Assembly: GCA_947461165.1 (NCBI GenBank) | Contig: CANHJR010000022.1 | Coordinates: forward strand, 1 to 9,987 | Length of the DNA: 9,987 bases | Direction of reading: 5' to 3' | Origin: Saprospirales bacterium | GTDB lineage: Bacteria > Bacteroidota > Bacteroidia > Chitinophagales > JADJOU01 | Shown: in pieces, positions 1 through 7,107 of the stretch | Layout: every line of letters begins with the position of its first letter | How positions within the stretch are numbered: position 1 is the first letter of the stretch | Notes under the pieces: generated by a model | The model's database searches: none | What the model was told of the DNA's origin: nothing | What the model saw: the letters and a program-made list of their open reading frames with translations, nothing else | Program-made: the position numbers and the translations under genes

Positions 1-28
1 TCATATTTATACTAATTTACGTTTGATT

Positions 29-1042
29 TTAATAACTAGGGCAGTACATTTTATCCTTACCATATCCTGATTTCTTTTCACCTATGATATAGTTTACATT
101 TAATTCAATAGCTCCAAAAGACTTGTTTGCATTATTGAGTGAAGAAGTGGTAATATCATAGCTCATTGTCGTCGTCCATTTTTGATACTTCAATCCAAAT
201 GCTAAAATATATGCATCTTCTATTCTCGTTCTAAGTCCTCCTAGGAGAGATAAGTCCTCGTTGAGCTCCTTGGTATAACTAATCCCAGCATTTATTTGTG
301 AAAAAGGCCCTTGCTTCATATATATCACAGAAGGGTAGAGCTTTGAGCTTTCATCCAATTCGAACATGACTCCTCCACTGAGATTCATTCTTGAATAAAT
401 ATTGCTAGTGGAATTGGTAAGAAAAAAATCATCTGGTTTGGTCACGTTGTACAACGAAAATCCTAACAAAAGTATGCTTGCTTCTGATAGGCTTTGCTGA
501 TATGCAACACCGAGATTCAATGTAGGAGTTACTCTTGCGCCGCCGTCTAGATATGGTTCTAAGTTAGGCAATCTTGGATCAAATTCAAATTCTCTCACCT
601 GAGACTCAAACAAAAGATCGCCAGAAAATATTCTTCTCGAAACGATTCCTAATTGACCTCCTACACTTAGGAAACTTCTTCCATATCTATCCAAAGATAG
701 CGAGTATGAGGCAGAAACCACGGCTTGAGTGGTAGCCAATGTACCCGTACCAGCATAATCTTGTAAGGCCATGAACCCAATACTCCAAGAGTTTTGATCG
801 GACAATTCCTCAAAAATTTTGGTCTCTATTGAAGCTCCAATGGTATTGTATACCCCTATGAAAGCAGTGTTTGGTACTGCAATGTTTTGATTTCTGATAG
901 ATACATTTGCCTTCGTTTTCCCATCATACATTCCTTGAAAAGCGGGATTGATCAGCATGGAAAAATTCGTTCCTTGAGAAAAATGCATATCCTGAGCTAA
1001 GCAGAAAAAAGGTAACAATAAGAATAAAAAAACCGCTTTCAT
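29..1042 (-). CDS. PorP/SprF family type IX secretion system membrane protein
   Basis: The 337-residue product has a signal peptide (residues 1-17, hydrophobic core then Leu-Ala-Gln), then Asp-Met-His-Phe-Ser-Gln and an Asn-Pro-Ala-Phe-x-Gly motif (32-37). This is the family's usual opening, in which the mature protein starts near QDxHFSQ and continues to NPAxxG. The rest alternates short polar and hydrophobic stretches, as expected for outer-membrane beta strands, and the protein ends Cys-Pro-Ser-Tyr (334-337), close to the common CPxF/Y end. PorP and SprF work at the outer membrane with the T9SS, often partnering large adhesins that carry a type B C-terminal sorting domain; no such adhesin is in this window. 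The gene lies 14 bp downstream of the M48 protease gene on the same strand and is probably co-transcribed with it. The start is ATG, and no better in-frame start precedes it. The family call is firm, but the partner protein is unknown. Confidence 0.9.
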   Translation of the reverse strand: MKAVFLFLLLPFFCLAQDMHFSQGTNFSMLINPAFQGMYDGKTKANVSIRNQNIAVPNTAFIGVYNTIGASIETKIFEELSDQNSWSIGFMALQDYAGTGTLATTQAVVSASYSLSLDRYGRSFLSVGGQLGIVSRRIFSGDLLFESQVREFEFDPRLPNLEPYLDGGARVTPTLNLGVAYQQSLSEASILLLGFSLYNVTKPDDFFLTNSTSNIYSRMNLSGGVMFELDESSKLYPSVIYMKQGPFSQINAGISYTKELNEDLSLLGGLRTRIEDAYILAFGLKYQKWTTTMSYDITTSSLNNANKSFGAIELNVNYIIGEKKSGYGKDKMYCPSY

Positions 1043-1056
1043 AGTAAGGGAATTCG

Positions 1057-1860
1057 CTACAATGTAGATCGAAGTTGTAGATATTTAGTGTCATTGATAT
1101 ATCCTTCCGTTTTTGCAACACAAGACCCCAATTCTGCCGCTTGCACTTTGATATTATTGACCCTGTCTCCTGGATCTGGGTGTGTGCTCAAAAAGGTAGG
1201 AGGACCTCCATTGGCTTGTCCCTTGTCGATCAACTTCTGAAAGAAAAAGTGAGCTCCATCGGATTGGTATCGTGTGGAGCAGAGATACTTTACGGAGTAT
1301 AAGTCAGATTCTGTTTCTTGGTCTCTGCCAAATTTTAGAGATCCTAATTGTGAAAGTACCTGAACCATTTGAGCGATGTCTTGCCCTTGAGTACCAGCCA
1401 CAATTTGAAGCAAGATGCCAAGACCCATTTGTGAAGTCAATTGCTTGCCCGAATGACGTCGGTCCGCGTGAGCTATTTCGTGTCCCATCACACCTGCAAC
1501 AGCGGAAGAGTTGTCAAGAAATTTCATTAAGCCAGTATAAAAGTAGATCTTGCCACCTGGCGTGCAGAAAGCATTGAGAATATCATCACGTTTGATGATT
1601 GATACTTCCCATTGAAAATTGTCTCTGTTCTCTACTTGTCCAGAGTTGAGAATGTCATGTGCTACGCCTTCTATGAAAGCATAGGCTTGTGGATTTTGCA
1701 CCTTGTTGAGAATAGGAAACTCTTGTGGATTTTCCGCAATTTCTTGTTTGGCTTGCTCTCCAAGTTGACGTTCATCCTCAAGTGTTAATAGATTGATTTT
1801 CCCACAACTGGCGAGAAATGCAGTTCCAAGTATTAGCGTGTAAAATAATTTATTAGTCAT
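1057..1860 (-). CDS. M48 family metalloprotease, outer-membrane lipoprotein (BepA/LoiP-like)
   Basis: The 267-residue product is a zinc endopeptidase. It begins with a lipoprotein signal peptide whose lipobox is Leu-Ala-Ser-Cys (16-19), so Cys19 should be lipidated. The zinc site is the gluzincin motif His-Glu-Ile-Ala-His (127-131, catalytic Glu128). The third ligand is probably Glu182 in an ExxSD version of the M48 ExxAD motif. A late Ser-Thr-His-Pro-Asp-Pro stretch (225-230) followed by Arg233 matches the HP..R signature of BepA-type M48 proteins. In Gram-negatives such periplasmic enzymes degrade or help assemble outer-membrane beta-barrel proteins. Here the gene is first in an apparent operon with a PorP/SprF-like barrel gene, which suggests (inference) a role in that barrel's assembly or quality control. 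There are no TPR repeats after the protease domain, so it is closer in size to LoiP/YcaL than to full-length BepA. Confidence 0.92.
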   Translation of the reverse strand: MTNKLFYTLILGTAFLASCGKINLLTLEDERQLGEQAKQEIAENPQEFPILNKVQNPQAYAFIEGVAHDILNSGQVENRDNFQWEVSIIKRDDILNAFCTPGGKIYFYTGLMKFLDNSSAVAGVMGHEIAHADRRHSGKQLTSQMGLGILLQIVAGTQGQDIAQMVQVLSQLGSLKFGRDQETESDLYSVKYLCSTRYQSDGAHFFFQKLIDKGQANGGPPTFLSTHPDPGDRVNNIKVQAAELGSCVAKTEGYINDTKYLQLRSTL

Positions 1861-1908
1861 GCCTAATTATTAACATTTCAATTCTCTTCTATATTTTTAG
1901 TATGACAG

Positions 1909-1977
1909 ATACTAGTTCAATAAGCAAATATAACTATATTCGCTTATCAATTAACAGATTTTCTAAGAAACTAGTAT
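1909..1977. repeat. Inverted repeat ATACTAGTT / AACTAGTAT in the divergent gap
   Basis: A 9-bp sequence ATACTAGTT (1909-1917) recurs as its exact reverse complement AACTAGTAT (1969-1977). The two copies flank the central palindrome at 1921-1946, although not concentrically. Each copy contains the 6-bp palindrome ACTAGT. The pair could be two copies of an operator for the divergent M48 and radC promoters. It could also be chance in AT-rich DNA. Confidence 0.35.
1921..1946. promoter_or_regulatory. Symmetric divergent promoter core / 26-bp palindrome
   Basis: This is a 26-bp near-perfect palindrome: arm TAAGCAAATATA, a 2-nt centre, then the mirror arm TATATTCGCTTA. Apart from the centre there is one mismatched pair (1926/1941). 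On the minus strand the left arm reads TATATTTG (1932-1925), an exact match to the Bacteroidota -7 element TAnnTTTG, and would give a leader of roughly 57 nt before the M48 gene. On the plus strand the right arm reads TATATTCG (1935-1942), one base off, and would give a leader of about 40 nt before radC. Neither side has a clear -33 TTTG. The symmetry could come from two facing promoters, from an operator, or from both. Confidence 0.55.
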
Positions 1978-1989
1978 ACAAATTCGAAT

Positions 1990-2667
1990 ATGTCTATCAA
2001 AAACTGGAAAGAAGATGATCGTCCACGAGAGAAATTTATAACGAAAGGACGTCAATCAGTGAGTGATTCTGAACTGCTTGCTATTTTGATAGGCATGGGT
2101 GATAAAGAAAATTCAGCCTTAGATCTGGCAAAAAAAATTATGGTAGATTCGGATAATTCCTTGACCAATTTGTCCAAACTGAGTACAAAAGAACTAACCA
2201 AATTCAAAGGCATAGGTCCAGCAAAAGCGGTCACAATCGCTACTGCTTTCGAACTTGGATTGAGAGCCAATGTATCAGAAAACAAAACGTCCAAAAAAAT
2301 AAAATCAAGCCGAGATGCTTTTGAAATTCTTCTACCATATTATCACGGGCTGAGACACGAGGAGTTTTTTGTCCTGTTTCTTGCTCGAAACTTGAGTGTA
2401 ATTTCTGTCGATAAAATCTCTATGGGAGGCACCTCTAGTACAGTAGTCGATTTCAAAATCATAGCAAAATACGCTATCGAACATCTAGCTTCATCGATCA
2501 TCCTTTCTCACAATCATCCCTCAGGTGAGTTAAGCCCTAGCAAAGAGGATGACCGCCTCACGATCAAAGCCAAAGAGGCATTATCGCTTTTTGATATCTC
2601 TATTTCGGACCATATCATTATAGGAAATAAGAAATACTATAGTTTTGCGGATGAGGGAAGAATTTAG
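1990..2667 (+). CDS. radC: RadC family JAB1/MPN domain protein
   Basis: The 225-residue product is typical in length for RadC (UPF0758). The N-terminal part carries the family's opening (Pro-Arg-Glu-Lys at 12-15, then a Ser-Asp-Ser-Glu-Leu-Leu-Ala-Ile-Leu-Ile helix). A helix-hairpin-helix segment follows (about 69-90, Lys-Gly-Ile-Gly-Pro-Ala-Lys-Ala). The C-terminal MPN+/JAMM domain has Glu124 in the HEEFFVLFL strand, His174-Asn-His176-Pro-Ser-Gly and Asp187, which together form a complete predicted metal site. Despite its name, the family has no established DNA-repair role and its biochemical activity is unresolved. The ATG start gives the full-length family N-terminus. The gene is divergent from the M48/PorP unit and converges with the oxygenase gene with 19 bp between stops, so it is probably a single-gene transcript. 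Confidence 0.95.
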   Translation: MSIKNWKEDDRPREKFITKGRQSVSDSELLAILIGMGDKENSALDLAKKIMVDSDNSLTNLSKLSTKELTKFKGIGPAKAVTIATAFELGLRANVSENKTSKKIKSSRDAFEILLPYYHGLRHEEFFVLFLARNLSVISVDKISMGGTSSTVVDFKIIAKYAIEHLASSIILSHNHPSGELSPSKEDDRLTIKAKEALSLFDISISDHIIIGNKKYYSFADEGRI

Positions 2668-2686
2668 TATAAAATTTGCTTCTTCT

Positions 2687-3277
2687 TTATCGCTTCAGCC
2701 ATCCTGTTAAACTCTTTCGTGGTACATGCGTTGCAAGGACTTCATGCTCCAGTACTGAACTATCGAAAAAAACCATCTTCTGGTTACTTGGCGAAATGGT
2801 GATACTCTCGTTTTCTTTGTAAATAACAAGTTCGCCACCATCTCCATCTTTCCAATCCTCATTGAGATATAAGATCATCGAAAATACTCTACTGTCATTG
2901 TGTGCAAACTGATCCAAATGCCTGCGATAATAACTTCCCTCTTCATATAGTGCGTAATGAAATTCATAACTTGATATTCCTGTGAAACAGGTTCTATTTA
3001 GAAACTCAACCCAAGAATCCATCAACTGAAAAAAGGCTCGCTCGGATATATCCATGGTATCTGGTTCGAGCCAATGAATTTTATCTTTTCTGTAACTAGA
3101 ATCTTGCTGAAAGTCCTGATTCTGACCTATGCCAGCCAGCTTCAATTCTACATTGATATGATGTTGGTCCAAGTTTTTTCGGAGTTTCTCTGCCAAATCC
3201 TGAGGCATAAAATCGAAGCTTTGCCCTACTCCATCATTTATATAAGAAGTTATAATAGATTCAAAAACAGGAATCAA
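2687..3277 (-). CDS. 2-oxoglutarate/Fe(II)-dependent oxygenase (SM-20/prolyl 4-hydroxylase-like)
   Basis: The 196-residue product keeps the double-stranded beta-helix iron site: His120-x-Asp122 (context YYRRHLDQF), distal His178 (LEHEV), and Arg187 in RKSLTGW as the likely 2-oxoglutarate carboxylate ligand. Tyr-Leu-Asn-Glu-x-Trp (137-142) and Gly-Asp-Gly-Gly-Glu-Leu (145-150) are also typical of the prolyl hydroxylase-like branch. Family members hydroxylate proteins or small molecules; the substrate here is unknown. The first codon appears to be TTG. An in-frame TAG lies at 3283-3281, and the first in-frame ATG is only at residue 24, which would remove the N-terminal helix (VFESIITSYI) expected in the family. 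The exact start is therefore less certain than the function. A perfect palindrome abuts the start codon. The gene is not in an operon with either neighbour. Confidence 0.9.
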   Translation of the reverse strand: MIPVFESIITSYINDGVGQSFDFMPQDLAEKLRKNLDQHHINVELKLAGIGQNQDFQQDSSYRKDKIHWLEPDTMDISERAFFQLMDSWVEFLNRTCFTGISSYEFHYALYEEGSYYRRHLDQFAHNDSRVFSMILYLNEDWKDGDGGELVIYKENESITISPSNQKMVFFDSSVLEHEVLATHVPRKSLTGWLKR

Positions 3278-3291
3278 TGTCTAGCTAGACA
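3278..3291. promoter_or_regulatory. Perfect 14-bp palindrome at the oxygenase start codon
   Basis: TGTCTAGCTAGACA is exactly self-complementary and lies immediately upstream of the TTG start of the oxygenase gene on the minus strand. It could be an operator or an mRNA hairpin covering the initiation region. A micro-ORF on the minus strand (ATG at 3294-3292, peptide MCLARH) runs through it and ends with a TGA that overlaps the TTG start as TTGA, which would suit translational coupling. No regulator can be named. Confidence 0.45.
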
Positions 3292-3430
3292 CATAGAATA
3301 GAGATGCATAAGCGGGCAAGATAAGGGGAAATAATCGGTCGATAGGATTAAAAAACATTGTTTTGTTCTTCTGATGTTTATTCGTACTTTAATTTATGAT
3401 TAAAAATCAAATTTTACTTCAATAAATTCG

Positions 3431-3460
3431 TTTGTGCAACATTTGTTTCACGTACCTTTG
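3431..3460 (+). promoter_or_regulatory. Bacteroidota-type promoter of uvrA
   Basis: TTTG (3431-3434) and TACCTTTG (3453-3460) are separated by 18 nt and match the Bacteroidota primary sigma consensus TTTG / TAnnTTTG, with spacing at or just below the usual range. Transcription would start near 3466, about 12 nt before the GTG start codon, leaving almost no leader. No LexA-like operator is obvious nearby. Confidence 0.7.
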
Positions 3461-3477
3461 TAGCTTACATTTTTTCC

Positions 3478-6300
3478 GTGTCAGACTCCCATATAGTTAT
3501 TTCAGGTGCTCGTGAGAACAATCTCAAGAATATCGATGTTTCCATTCCCAAAAATGCGCTAGTCGTCATCACTGGACTAAGTGGCAGTGGTAAAAGTTCC
3601 TTGGCTTTTCAGACGCTATATGCCGAAGGACAGCGCCGATATTTGGAGAGTTTTTCGAACTATGCGCGTCAGTTTATTGGAGGTCTCGAACGACCAGATG
3701 TTGATTTTATCGATGGATTGAGTCCCGTCATATCCATAGAGCAGAAATCGGTGAATAAGAATCCAAGATCAACCGTGGGAACCATTACTGAGATCTATGA
3801 TTTTCTTCGATTGCTCTATGCCAAGGTCTCCACAGCCTATTCCTATGCGAGCAATCAACCAATGAAAAAAATGACGGAAGATGAAATTCTTAACACCATC
3901 TTAGAAGGTCATCAAAATCAGAAATCAGTCATCTTGGCGCCGATCGTTCGAGGTAGAAAAGGACACTACCGAGAGCTTTTTGAGACATATATTCGCAAGG
4001 GCTTCTCAGAAATGATGATTGATGGTGAGCTCAAAAAACTTCTGCCAAAAATGCAGATAGACCGCTACAAAATACACGATATTGATGTCGTCATTGATAA
4101 GCTCATCATCCATGCTGAAAATCAAGAAAGAATTGTTGATGCCATTCGTAGATCGATGAAAGAAAGTAATGGCTCTATTCTAATCTATAACTTGGACTCG
4201 AAGAAGTCAAGGTTCTACTCCAAACAATTGCTCGATATTGAAAACAACCTATCATACGAAGAGCCAAGTGCTAATTCTTTTTCTTTCAATTCGCAGTATG
4301 GTGCCTGCTCTCAATGCAAAGGACTTGGAGAGGAATTTCGAGTGTCAATAGATTACCTTATACCCGATCGTAGCATATCCATTTTGGCTGGCGGAATTGC
4401 TCCTCTTGGAGAATATCGACCTATTCAACTATGGGATAATTTTAAAAGAATTGCCAAAAAAGAAAATATTGACCTAACCAAACCAATATGTAATCTCAAA
4501 GATTCTGAAATTAATTTTTTAATTTTTGGAAATTATGAAGGCATAGATAACTTTGATAAGGATGAGTCCATTGAGCAAGATATCGAAGGTGGCGTGGCTA
4601 CATTTATTTATAATAGTTTTTATAATAGTGAAAGTGATTGGGTCAAGAATTGGACGGAATCGTTTATGGAGCCTACCGCTTGTAGCAGCTGCGATGGAGC
4701 TCGATTGAAAAAAGAGTCCTTGCACTTTAAAATCAAAAATCTAAACATTTCCGAAATCGCAAATTTTGGTTTGAATGAATTGCATGATTGGTTTGAAAAT
4801 ATAGAAGATACCTTTTCTGATAATCAAAACAAAATCGCCAAGGATATCCTCAAAGAAATAAGAGACCGGCTTACCTTTTTGATTGATGTCGGACTAGAAT
4901 ATTTATCCCTCAATCGACCAGGAAAATCCTTGTCTGGTGGCGAAGCACAGCGTATTCGCTTGGCCACACAAATAGGTTCTGAGCTTATGGGCATCACCTA
5001 TATTCTCGATGAACCCTCGATAGGCTTACATCCAAGAGATAACGACCGACTGATACGATCCCTAAAAAGACTTCGTGATATTGGCAATAATGTCATCGTT
5101 GTAGAGCACGATAAGGAAATCATGCTTGAATCTGATTATATCATAGATATTGGTCCCAAGGCTGGTTATTTTGGAGGAGAAATTATTGGTCAAGGAAAGC
5201 CAAAAGACTTCCTCAAATTGGATACCTCAACTGCCAATTATTTGAATGGCACCTTGGATTTTGAAATTCCAAAAACGCGCAAAAAACCAGAACAATGGCT
5301 GTCTATCATCGGCGCCAATGGCCATAATCTTCAGAATGTAAATTTGGATATTCCTTTAGGTGTTTTCTGTTGTATCACGGGCGTATCGGGTTCAGGCAAA
5401 AGCTCACTGATTAGTGAAACCTTGTATCCCATTCTCAGCCAGCATTTTTACAAATCGCATACATTTCCGCTTCCATACGAAAAAATTATAGGGTTGAACT
5501 TATTGACCAAGGTCATCAATATCGACCAAAGCCCTATCGGTAGAACACCAAGGTCTAACCCAGCGACATACATGAAGGTTTTTGATCTCATAAGAACCTT
5601 GTATAGCGACACCATGGAGTCCAAAATCAGGGGTTACAAACCAGGTAGATTTAGCTTCAATGTCAAAGGTGGTCGCTGTGAGGAGTGCGAAGGTGCTGGA
5701 CTGAAAACGATAGAAATGAATTTTCTACCAGATATTCAAGTGCTTTGTGAGAAATGTCAAGGACGACGATACAATAAAGAAACGCTTGATATTCGATACA
5801 AGCATCACTCCATATATGATGTACTGAATATGTCCATCACCGAAGCCAAAGATGTGTTTGAGCATTTGCCAAATATATACCTCAAGTTAAAAACCCTCGA
5901 AGATGTTGGTCTTGGATACCTCAAGCTGGGTCAACCATCGACAACCATTTCGGGTGGAGAAGCACAACGAGTCAAATTGGCATCAGAACTCTGCAAAAGA
6001 GATACTGGAAGCACCCTGTATATTCTCGATGAACCGACGACGGGCTTGCACTTTCAGGACATTCAAATGCTCTATAATGTTCTTAAAAAATTAGTGGAAA
6101 AAGGTAATAGCATCCTCATTATTGAGCACAATCTCGATGTGGTGAAAATGTGCGATTATATCATAGATATTGGACCCGAAGGTGGCAAGCACGGAGGCAG
6201 AATTGTAGCAAAAGGAACGCCTGAAGAGATTGCAAAAATTGAAAAAAGTATCACGGGTAAGTATCTAGCTAAAGAACTGAATCTTTCACAAAGAGGCTAG
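3478..6300 (+). CDS. uvrA: Excinuclease ABC subunit UvrA
   Basis: The product has 940 residues, the same length class as E. coli UvrA. It is the damage-recognition ATPase of nucleotide excision repair and loads UvrB onto distorted DNA. The two ABC modules are complete. The first has Walker A at 33-41 (GLSGSGKSS), signature LSGGE (485-489) and Walker B with Glu512 (ILDEPSIGLHP). The second has Walker A at 635-643 (GVSGSGKSS), signature ISGGE (824-828) and Glu852 (ILDEPTTGLH). Cys pairs 277/280 with 402/405, and 734/737 with 757/760, fit the two zinc modules. The start is GTG: it is the only usable start after the in-frame TGA at 3397-3399, and it opens with the conserved Ile-x-Ile-x-Gly-Ala-Arg-Glu-Asn-Asn-Leu. 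The stop overlaps that of the convergent transporter gene. The intact motifs argue against a degenerate paralogue. Confidence 0.98.
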   Translation: MSDSHIVISGARENNLKNIDVSIPKNALVVITGLSGSGKSSLAFQTLYAEGQRRYLESFSNYARQFIGGLERPDVDFIDGLSPVISIEQKSVNKNPRSTVGTITEIYDFLRLLYAKVSTAYSYASNQPMKKMTEDEILNTILEGHQNQKSVILAPIVRGRKGHYRELFETYIRKGFSEMMIDGELKKLLPKMQIDRYKIHDIDVVIDKLIIHAENQERIVDAIRRSMKESNGSILIYNLDSKKSRFYSKQLLDIENNLSYEEPSANSFSFNSQYGACSQCKGLGEEFRVSIDYLIPDRSISILAGGIAPLGEYRPIQLWDNFKRIAKKENIDLTKPICNLKDSEINFLIFGNYEGIDNFDKDESIEQDIEGGVATFIYNSFYNSESDWVKNWTESFMEPTACSSCDGARLKKESLHFKIKNLNISEIANFGLNELHDWFENIEDTFSDNQNKIAKDILKEIRDRLTFLIDVGLEYLSLNRPGKSLSGGEAQRIRLATQIGSELMGITYILDEPSIGLHPRDNDRLIRSLKRLRDIGNNVIVVEHDKEIMLESDYIIDIGPKAGYFGGEIIGQGKPKDFLKLDTSTANYLNGTLDFEIPKTRKKPEQWLSIIGANGHNLQNVNLDIPLGVFCCITGVSGSGKSSLISETLYPILSQHFYKSHTFPLPYEKIIGLNLLTKVINIDQSPIGRTPRSNPATYMKVFDLIRTLYSDTMESKIRGYKPGRFSFNVKGGRCEECEGAGLKTIEMNFLPDIQVLCEKCQGRRYNKETLDIRYKHHSIYDVLNMSITEAKDVFEHLPNIYLKLKTLEDVGLGYLKLGQPSTTISGGEAQRVKLASELCKRDTGSTLYILDEPTTGLHFQDIQMLYNVLKKLVEKGNSILIIEHNLDVVKMCDYIIDIGPEGGKHGGRIVAKGTPEEIAKIEKSITGKYLAKELNLSQRG

Positions 6301-6947
6301 TGATCGCTCAGAATTCCTATCCCTAAATAAAAACAGCCAATAACCACTAGTAATAGACCACTCACAAGGTGCGGATTGACTTTGGAAACAAGCGTTTCCA
6401 AAATTCCTTTGGCCTTGTCTCGAATAATAAAAAGTCCAATCGTCAGAATAAGAAACAAGAATATGACTCCAAAAATATAGGATAACAAATAAATAAAAAT
6501 CTTGTCAATTTGATGCGATGAAATCGCCAAGACTATAGGTGCAAAAACCGATGGACAAGGCGTAAGACCTGCAATCATTCCCATCAATATCGGATTTCGC
6601 TTTGACTCTGTAGGCAGGTCATGGCTGCAACTGCACGCGAGATACTCATCACTGTTCTTTCGGCTTTTGACGAGCAAAAACAATCCATAAAAAATAACCA
6701 AAATAGGTGCTATCAATTGAATGTAATGTAAATCAATCTGATCGGCTTTCAAATATATGATGTATGATAAAATCAAAATAATTGCAAAATGCGATAAAAT
6801 CAACGATGCTAAGATCGAGAAAGCTTCACTGATTTTGCGAGATTGAACCGTGTGCAATGCCACTATGGATTTGCCATGTCCAGGTTCTAAAGCATGAAGT
6901 GCACCTAGGATAAATGCAGAAAAAATAGAGAAGTTCGTTCCAATCAT
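6297..6947 (-). CDS. NicO/UreH-like transmembrane metal transporter (TauE/SafE-annotated type)
   Basis: The 216-residue integral membrane protein has about six predicted membrane segments (near 7-30, 42-65, 76-94, 119-141, 147-174 and 194-212). Two motifs define the family: His-Ala-Leu-Glu-Pro-Gly-His-Gly-Lys (18-26) in the first segment, and Gly-Leu-Thr-Pro-Cys-Pro-Ser (127-133) at the start of the fourth. These are the hallmarks of nickel/cobalt transporters of the NicO/RcnA and UreH type. The loop between segments 3 and 4 has a Cys-x-Cys-x-His cluster (105-109), a plausible metal-binding site. Whether it imports or exports, and which metal it moves, cannot be told. There is no urease, hydrogenase or metal-resistance gene nearby to help. 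It converges with uvrA, sharing CTAG at the stops, and has a 160-bp gap upstream. Confidence 0.8.
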   Translation of the reverse strand: MIGTNFSIFSAFILGALHALEPGHGKSIVALHTVQSRKISEAFSILASLILSHFAIILILSYIIYLKADQIDLHYIQLIAPILVIFYGLFLLVKSRKNSDEYLACSCSHDLPTESKRNPILMGMIAGLTPCPSVFAPIVLAISSHQIDKIFIYLLSYIFGVIFLFLILTIGLFIIRDKAKGILETLVSKVNPHLVSGLLLVVIGCFYLGIGILSDH

Positions 6948-7107
6948 ATGCCTTCAACAAAATAGATCTCAACAAAGTTTCAATTAAACCACATCTGATA
7001 CGATAACTAAATAAAAGTCAAGGTCTCGGCATATGTGAGGATGACGTTTATGTGCGTTTATTTTTAAGTATGACAAGCGTTAGTTTACCCTTAATTTAGA
7101 CCCAAAA

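Noticed and set aside
924..1121. 65-codon minus-strand ORF across the end of the protease gene and start of the barrel gene
   Set aside because: It overlaps the two real genes in another frame; both of those have signal peptides and family motifs, whereas this ORF has none.
1272..1577. 101-codon plus-strand ORF inside the M48 gene
   Set aside because: It is antisense to the region encoding the HEIAH zinc site and has no recognisable domain.
3063..3072. GGTTCGAGCC, similar to a tRNA T-arm
   Set aside because: It lies within the oxygenase coding sequence (conserved His-Trp-Leu-Glu-Pro segment), and no acceptor or anticodon arm can be built around it.
3074..3301. 75-codon plus-strand ORF antisense to the oxygenase gene
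   Set aside because: The opposite strand encodes conserved oxygenase sequence, and this reading shows only hydrophobic residues that mirror it.
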